64,000 nt of DNA from Centroberyx gerrardi (lineage: Eukaryota; Chordata; Actinopteri; Beryciformes; Berycidae). The number at the start of each line of letters is the position of its first letter. Position 1 is the first letter of the stretch. Shown piece by piece: positions 60,001 through 64,000 of the stretch. The stretch covers positions 27,137,492 through 27,201,491 of the forward strand of contig NC_135998.1 in assembly GCF_048128805.1 (NCBI RefSeq), given 5' to 3'. The notes under the pieces were generated by a model. It saw only the letters and a list, made by a program, of their open reading frames with translations, had not been told where the DNA came from and searched no databases. The translations under genes and the position numbers were made by a program.

Positions 60001-62130
60001 GTAGTGGGGACTGTGAAATGATAAAGTTTGCATGATGTGCATCTTGGTACACAACAGTAGGCCAGAGGTGGGCTGTCCTGTTGTTTCCCACCCTGAGTGT
60101 TCAAAATGGCCGCCGTGTGAATGAGGTCAAGGGCAGGCATTGCGGTAGCTAGGAGGCAATTATAGCTCAAACAGTAAAACAATATGGAGGCAGGAGGGAA
60201 CTTCTCTCTTGGAATATGAGAGGAGTCGAATCTTGCTCAATGTCACACATGAGATTAAGTTAGAGATCCTGGTCTGGAGTTGTCGGGAGGGCCAAAGTCT
60301 CCAGTTTTGAGAATCTGCACCGGCTGTGCTTCAACTGGGCTTTACTTAAAACTTTAATTCATGCACATCTCAATTAGCATTTCTACATTTAAAGAATGAG
60401 CTATTACCAGTGGCCTGAATATAACTTCACTGTACTCTGACAACATGTAAAAAATGTCCACAATCATTTATTCAATGTCAAGGTCCTGGTCTAATAAATC
60501 ACCCCTGAACCATAGCCATACTGCCACCATGTTTAACATTAATCATGGAGGTAACTAAAGACAAGTTCCCAGATATCACATGACTGTGTAGCCTACTCCA
60601 GCTGGCTAGCTACATTTTGAAACTCAGTTTCAAATGTCACTTTCAATTTGAAAGTGAAAGTTACTTTGCTCAAAGATTTGCTTTTGTGATTTTTCCACTG
60701 CCGTTTTTCCTGCTGTGGCCGAAGACATATTGAATTGTCACTACTTGTAACCAGACTGTTTAGCTATAAACAGAGAGCGTATACTGTGACGTAATCCATA
60801 CACAAGATCAGTGTACTCTCACAGGCAGTCAAATCATGTACTGAGAGCAGGAACCCTTCCCAAGCCTGGTAGAGAAATAGAAGTGTTTACCTGAGCTGCA
60901 TATGTGATAGCTTCCAGCTGCAGAGCAGACAGCCAGCCACGGTCAATGGTTTCCTCTGGGATGGACAGTCTGTACCACACATTTGGAGGGTTGACACTGG
61001 ACAGGGAACTGGTCTCCACCACAGGATCAGGGTGCCGCAGGCCGATCTTTACTGGATGGACAAACCGACCAGTCAATGTATCAATCCACAAACTATAGTT
61101 GCATTTTCTGAACAAAATATGAGTTTGCTTGCTATCAATAAACTAAATGAGTACAGATTCTGTACAATCCCATGCTGCATTTGTGTCAATGACACCCAAT
61201 TAATTATCAGTTTATTTGAACATGATCTCAGCTCTCTGGTTCCCTAGTTGATCATCTCTTCTATGGAGAATACTTATAGCATAAACACACAGAAGCACTG
61301 CTTGTACAACAATGTGCTTTATTATAATTTATTTATTGTACTAGGTTTTCTTGCCATCATAAAATTATTTCGCCATATACCAGAGTCCATGCAAGCAAAT
61401 CCATGAAGAACCCAGAAGTAAGTCTTCCCATCATGTGATGTCACGTAAATCCATTTTCACACAAGAAGGGCATTATGGGAGTATAATTACATGATTTATT
61501 TAACTAGATACTGATCAATAAAGAACAGGCATGATTTTCTGTCCACTGTGGTGAAGTTTGATAGCACCCAGGTAAAGAGGACTGAAGTGTCTGAACCCTG
61601 TTTGACTGACAGGAATTTGCCTCATAAAGGCCTGTGTACTGTAACACTATCACTGTGAACGAATAAAATGTGTTCCACCAATGCACTGATAGTAATACTT
61701 ACATTTCATAGGCATGTACTCTGCATAAGTCTCTGCATGACCCAACTCTTCTTCGTCTTCCTCCTCAGGCTCGTCCTCCTCCTTCATCCCTGGGAGTTTC
61801 TGTACATAGACAGAGATGAAGAGAAAGAATGTGAGCAACAGCTGTTTCACACAAAAGTCTTCTCCTTTGAAGCGTCTCCTAAATCCACTAGAAAATGGTT
61901 CACAAATTTATGAACAAGGTTGCAAACTAACTTTCCACTGGTACTTTTAACAATTTAATTGTCGTACCAACACATTATTTGGCAGCATTCGACATTGTGC
62001 ATGTTTGTAAATCACTACTTAATACTCACCAGAGAATGTGAAAAGTTCTGTACTTTCATGTCATCGTTTACCCAGATCCGGGTAGCGTCTTTACCCAGCC
62101 CTTCCTTCTTTATTCCATTGTTCATTTCCA
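51065..62130 (-). CDS. sbno1: sbno1, strawberry notch homolog 1 (3' 28 coding exons; N-terminus outside window)
   Basis: SBNO1 is a nuclear superfamily 2 helicase-like co-regulator. Coding exons 5' to 3': 62130-62030, 61799-61703, 61051-60891, 57966-57833, 57691-57601, 57489-57328, 57113-56978, 56823-56718, 56568-56415, 56294-56112, 55946-55849, 55740-55586, 55317-55108, 54997-54824, 54730-54561, 54424-54293, 54134-53999, 53896-53784, 53642-53571, 53479-53380, 53277-53203, 53046-52900, 52606-52512, 52357-52271, 51980-51843, 51746-51670, 51517-51324, 51207-51065. All junctions are GT-AG and all phases agree, giving 1212 residues and a TAG stop. The whole length is recognisably SBNO1: an acidic [10 protein letters not shown] segment, helicase motifs, a Ser/Asp-rich then Lys-rich linker, and a conserved C-terminal half. 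Human SBNO1 is about 1390 residues, so roughly the first 180 should lie to the right. SBNO1 is preferred over SBNO2 because of the match across the linker and C-terminus and because cdk2ap1 is the neighbour. Confidence 0.97.
53784..54134 (-). CDS. sbno1: sbno1 exons for the C-terminal helicase motif (Q..GR.HR)
   Basis: Exons 54134-53999 and 53896-53784 join in phase 1 to give [13 protein letters not shown], the motif VI arginine-finger region of the C-terminal helicase lobe in this family. It is followed by [20 protein letters not shown]. The upstream exon uses a GTCAGT donor, which is canonical but less common. Confidence 0.94.
54824..55317 (-). CDS. sbno1: sbno1 exons for the acidic Ser/Asp linker and Lys-rich segment
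   Basis: Two adjacent exons (55317-55108 and 54997-54824) encode a low-complexity linker between the two helicase halves. The first is rich in S, E and D ([18 protein letters not shown], then DDDDDFNPF). The second has a run of eight basic residues within [11 protein letters not shown], a probable nuclear localisation signal, followed by the conserved [18 protein letters not shown]. Human SBNO1 has the same order of segments. Confidence 0.93.
56978..57113 (-). CDS. sbno1: sbno1 exon with DEAH-like motif II (DECH)
   Basis: This exon encodes [11 protein letters not shown] near its start. DECH is the Walker B (motif II) variant expected in SBNO proteins, where it coordinates Mg2+ and catalyses ATP hydrolysis. 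The exon ends in VVYASAT, with the Gly completed in the next exon (motif III region, SAT). Both Walker A and Walker B are intact, so the ATPase should be functional. Confidence 0.95.
57833..57966 (-). CDS. sbno1: sbno1 exon with Walker A (helicase motif I)
   Basis: This exon encodes [11 protein letters not shown], the P-loop that binds ATP phosphates in strawberry-notch helicases, followed by a helix ending in [12 protein letters not shown]. It begins in phase 0 after a CCACAG acceptor and ends in phase 2 inside the Trp codon. Downstream (left) introns are mostly 60-300 bp. The upstream intron (57967-60890) is by far the largest seen in this gene and is filled with transposon sequence. Confidence 0.96.
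58832..60003 (-). mobile_element. non-autonomous hAT transposon with BED-finger remnant
   Basis: The termini TAGGGTTGTCA and TGACAACCGTA are inverse copies (10 of 11). They are flanked by GTAGGGAC (58824-58831) and GTGGGGAC (60004-60011), an 8-bp target-site duplication with one change. Sub-terminal TATCGATA motifs occur at both ends. A minus-strand reading frame within it encodes [20 protein letters not shown] then [10 protein letters not shown], the C-terminal half of a BED-type zinc finger as found at the N-terminus of hAT transposases. The catalytic domain is absent. Confidence 0.8.
58952..59004. repeat. perfect 19-bp inverted repeat inside the hAT element
   Basis: AAATATTGTTTTCATGTTA (58952-58970) and its exact inverse (58986-59004) flank a 15-base AT-rich loop. 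It may be an internal foldback of the hAT element. Confidence 0.9.
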
Positions 62131-63487
62131 CTGAAAGGCCAAGCAAGACCACAGGTGTTACTGATGGCATGGTCAAAATAGCACAAGAGCAATATTAATG
62201 CATTACAAAATTACATTGATATTACACAAACTTGGGGGACTGCCCAACCTCGGTTATTTTTCTTCAACAAATGTATTTTGTATCTTTCCAACAGGTATTG
62301 TGTAATCCAAACAATACATAATAACAATAATAATAATTCTGTTTTAATACATCCTCAACTAACTCAAAGTTTGGACCATTTGGTTTCATGCTGCTCAAAT
62401 GAAATGTTCTTGCATACTCAACAGCGATCTGAATCTGCATTCAGAAAATTTAGCTCAAAATAATCCCAAACAGGACTTTTCCCTCAAGTATTTCGACATG
62501 AGTTGTGGAAACAGTGATAGTATTGGCAACGCTGGCACTTCCTCCGAGGGCAGGAGGTGCTCATGGGGGTCGAACAAGTAGGTCTACAGGACGGGGCTAT
62601 CTGGTGGCATTAAAGTTCAGCAAAAACAGCCAAACATTATCCATCAAAATTCATTCTCTTTTACCCTGCATAACGAAAAAGACAAAAACTACAAATATAT
62701 CACCTACAGTATATTTTTGTTTTAGTTAGTTTTACAAGTAGATAAGAGTTTTAGTTCAGTATTAGTTTTTTCAGCAAAGTCTCATTTTTATTAGGGTACC
62801 ACTGTGTCATAACGTCCTTCAAATTTTTGGCTGCCATTTTGGACAAAAAAACAACAAAAAAACAACACTTCTCATGATCCACAGGTCAGAATAACACATA
62901 AATTTGGCAGGTACATTAACTAGGTATGCCTTTATTTAGTTTGTGAAAAGCTATGGGATTGGTCCAAAAATGGCCAAGTTATTAACCTATCAATTAAAAA
63001 AGAAAAAAAAGGTCAACTGAATGTAAAAGCATGATATAGTAATCAATCCACTTGTAATTTTACATGCAGGGTGTGCCACAAGGGTACAAAGTAGTCAGCT
63101 GGGTGGGAAAAGCCTGCAGCTATGGAGGTGCGGGGGCCATGCACCACAACCTCAATTTGAATGCTCTCTTACGCATTTTAAGGGCTCCATTCTTGAAATT
63201 TGAAGGAGGATTAATCAATACAATTGTCTTGGAACAGCAGAACCATTTTAGGTGGTTGGAAACATCAAAACAGTAATATTAATATCAGTAATATTATGCT
63301 GGTCTCATAACAGCTTTCTCTAGATGAAGCCCTCTAATATTTTCAATACTAGTAGGACAGTTAAAGTTAAGTTAAAGTTATAAAAAAAACTTGGTACGGT
63401 CTTTGGATTCTCATTGCCAAAAGGTGACGTGTCAGAAGCCATCTGGCGTGAAAGTTTTACTTTCATTTTCATGACGTGGGCCTATAG
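62131..63487. other. sbno1 intron at the right edge
   Basis: No upstream sbno1 exon is visible between 62131 and 64000. The sequence is AT-rich with short non-conserved ORFs. The N-terminal sbno1 exons must lie further right. Confidence 0.55.
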
Positions 63488-63692
63488 CAGGTGTGGACAA
63501 TCATGTGCCATGAGTCTGCCAAGAGTCTGCAGGTTTTCATTCCAACCAAACACTACAGCAGCTGATTTCACTGATTAGTTCCTCCTTGTTGGTTAAAGCG
63601 ATGTTAATCAATCAAATCACCTGGTGTAGTGTTTGGTTGGAATGGAAATCTGCAGACTCTCCACCCTCCATAGACCATGATTGTCCACCCAG
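63488..63692. mobile_element. palindromic hAT-type MITE, 205 bp
   Basis: Flanked by a perfect 8-bp duplication GCCTATAG (63480-63487 and 63693-63700). The ends share GTGGACAATCATG in inverse orientation. Further in, TCTGCAG...CATTCCAACCAAACACTAC and its inverse GTAGTGTTTGGTTGGAATG lie on either side of a short centre, so nearly the whole element folds back on itself. It lies in the sbno1 intron at the right edge. Confidence 0.8.
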
Positions 63693-63885
63693 GCCTATAG
63701 TCTCCTTCCACATTTTTTAATTTCAGTTTACAACAATGTTTTTTAACACCTAGTTTTCATCTTAGGTTTAGTTTACGATGTCATTCTGAATTAGTAAACC
63801 AGCTAGCAAAGAAGACTACTGGTAGGTATCTTAGCTAGGCTACCATTATTAGTTTCCGAGCTGGCTGCACACTGCTGACACATCT

Positions 63886-64000
63886 AATGCCGCTTTTCCA
63901 TCGCATGGTACCGGCTCAACTCGCCTCGACTCGCTTTTGGTAGTACCACTTGGTTTTCCACTGCAGATAGTACCCCCTAAATGTCACCTTTTGGTATCGC
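63886..64000. mobile_element. probable MITE end cut by the window edge
   Basis: GCTTTTCCATCGCATGGTAC then CGGCTCAACTCGCCTCGACTCGC and TGGTTTTCCACTGCAGATAGTACC resembles an abundant fish repeat with tandem CTCGACTCG units. The other end is not in the window. Confidence 0.5.

Larger units (their letters stand above)
58527..60134. mobile_element. outer inverted-repeat element interrupted by a hAT element
   Basis: Left repeat about 58527-58570 (TTGACCTTATTCACACGGCA, then GCCATTTTGAACACT) and right repeat about 60088-60130 are inverse copies of each other, with only a few differences over about 43 bases. Without the inserted hAT element, the outer element would be about 430 bp. It lies in the largest visible sbno1 intron. 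Confidence 0.6.

Overview
The window is vertebrate nuclear DNA, almost certainly from a ray-finned (teleost) fish. Evidence for this: genes split by GT-AG introns that are mostly short; proteins matching four neighbouring genes of human 12q24.31; abundant (CA)n and (GA)n microsatellites; and fish-style short inverted-repeat DNA transposons and tRNA-derived SINE fragments. There is no bacterial, phage, CRISPR or operon-like content.

All four recognisable genes lie on the minus strand, so they read right to left: sbno1 (62130 to 51065, N-terminus beyond the right edge), cdk2ap1 (42779 to 40518), mphosph9 (38848 to about 20.87 kb) and the 5' part of pitpnm2 (about 20.2 kb leftwards, C-terminal part beyond the left edge). 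I rebuilt the exons by hand from splice sites, reading phase and similarity to family members known to me. The mphosph9 model closes to an open frame of 1272 residues over 23 coding exons. The sbno1 part gives 1212 residues over 28 exons, cdk2ap1 gives 120 residues over 4 exons, and pitpnm2 contributes only its first two coding exons.

Layout: 1-7.2 kb, pitpnm2 coding exons and introns. 7.2-19.7 kb, long pitpnm2 intron 1 with microsatellites and transposon remnants. 19.7-20.2 kb, CpG-rich pitpnm2 promoter and untranslated first exon. 20.9-38.9 kb, mphosph9. 39.1-39.9 kb, short spacer. 39.9-42.9 kb, cdk2ap1. 42.9-51 kb, repeat-rich spacer and the probable sbno1 3' UTR. 51-64 kb, sbno1.

The genes do not form a pathway: PITPNM2 is a lipid-transfer protein, MPHOSPH9 a centrosome and cilium scaffold, CDK2AP1 a small NuRD subunit and cell-cycle regulator, and SBNO1 a helicase-like nuclear co-regulator. 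They are linked by conserved gene order. I see no new multi-gene system. The points most worth a second look are a three-fold 14-residue SP-motif repeat in mphosph9, microsatellites lying on mphosph9 and pitpnm2 splice sites, a predicted mphosph9 uORF that stops two bases before the main start codon, a nested hAT transposon in sbno1, several small inverted-repeat elements with visible target-site duplications, and the lack of room for mtrfr between mphosph9 and cdk2ap1.
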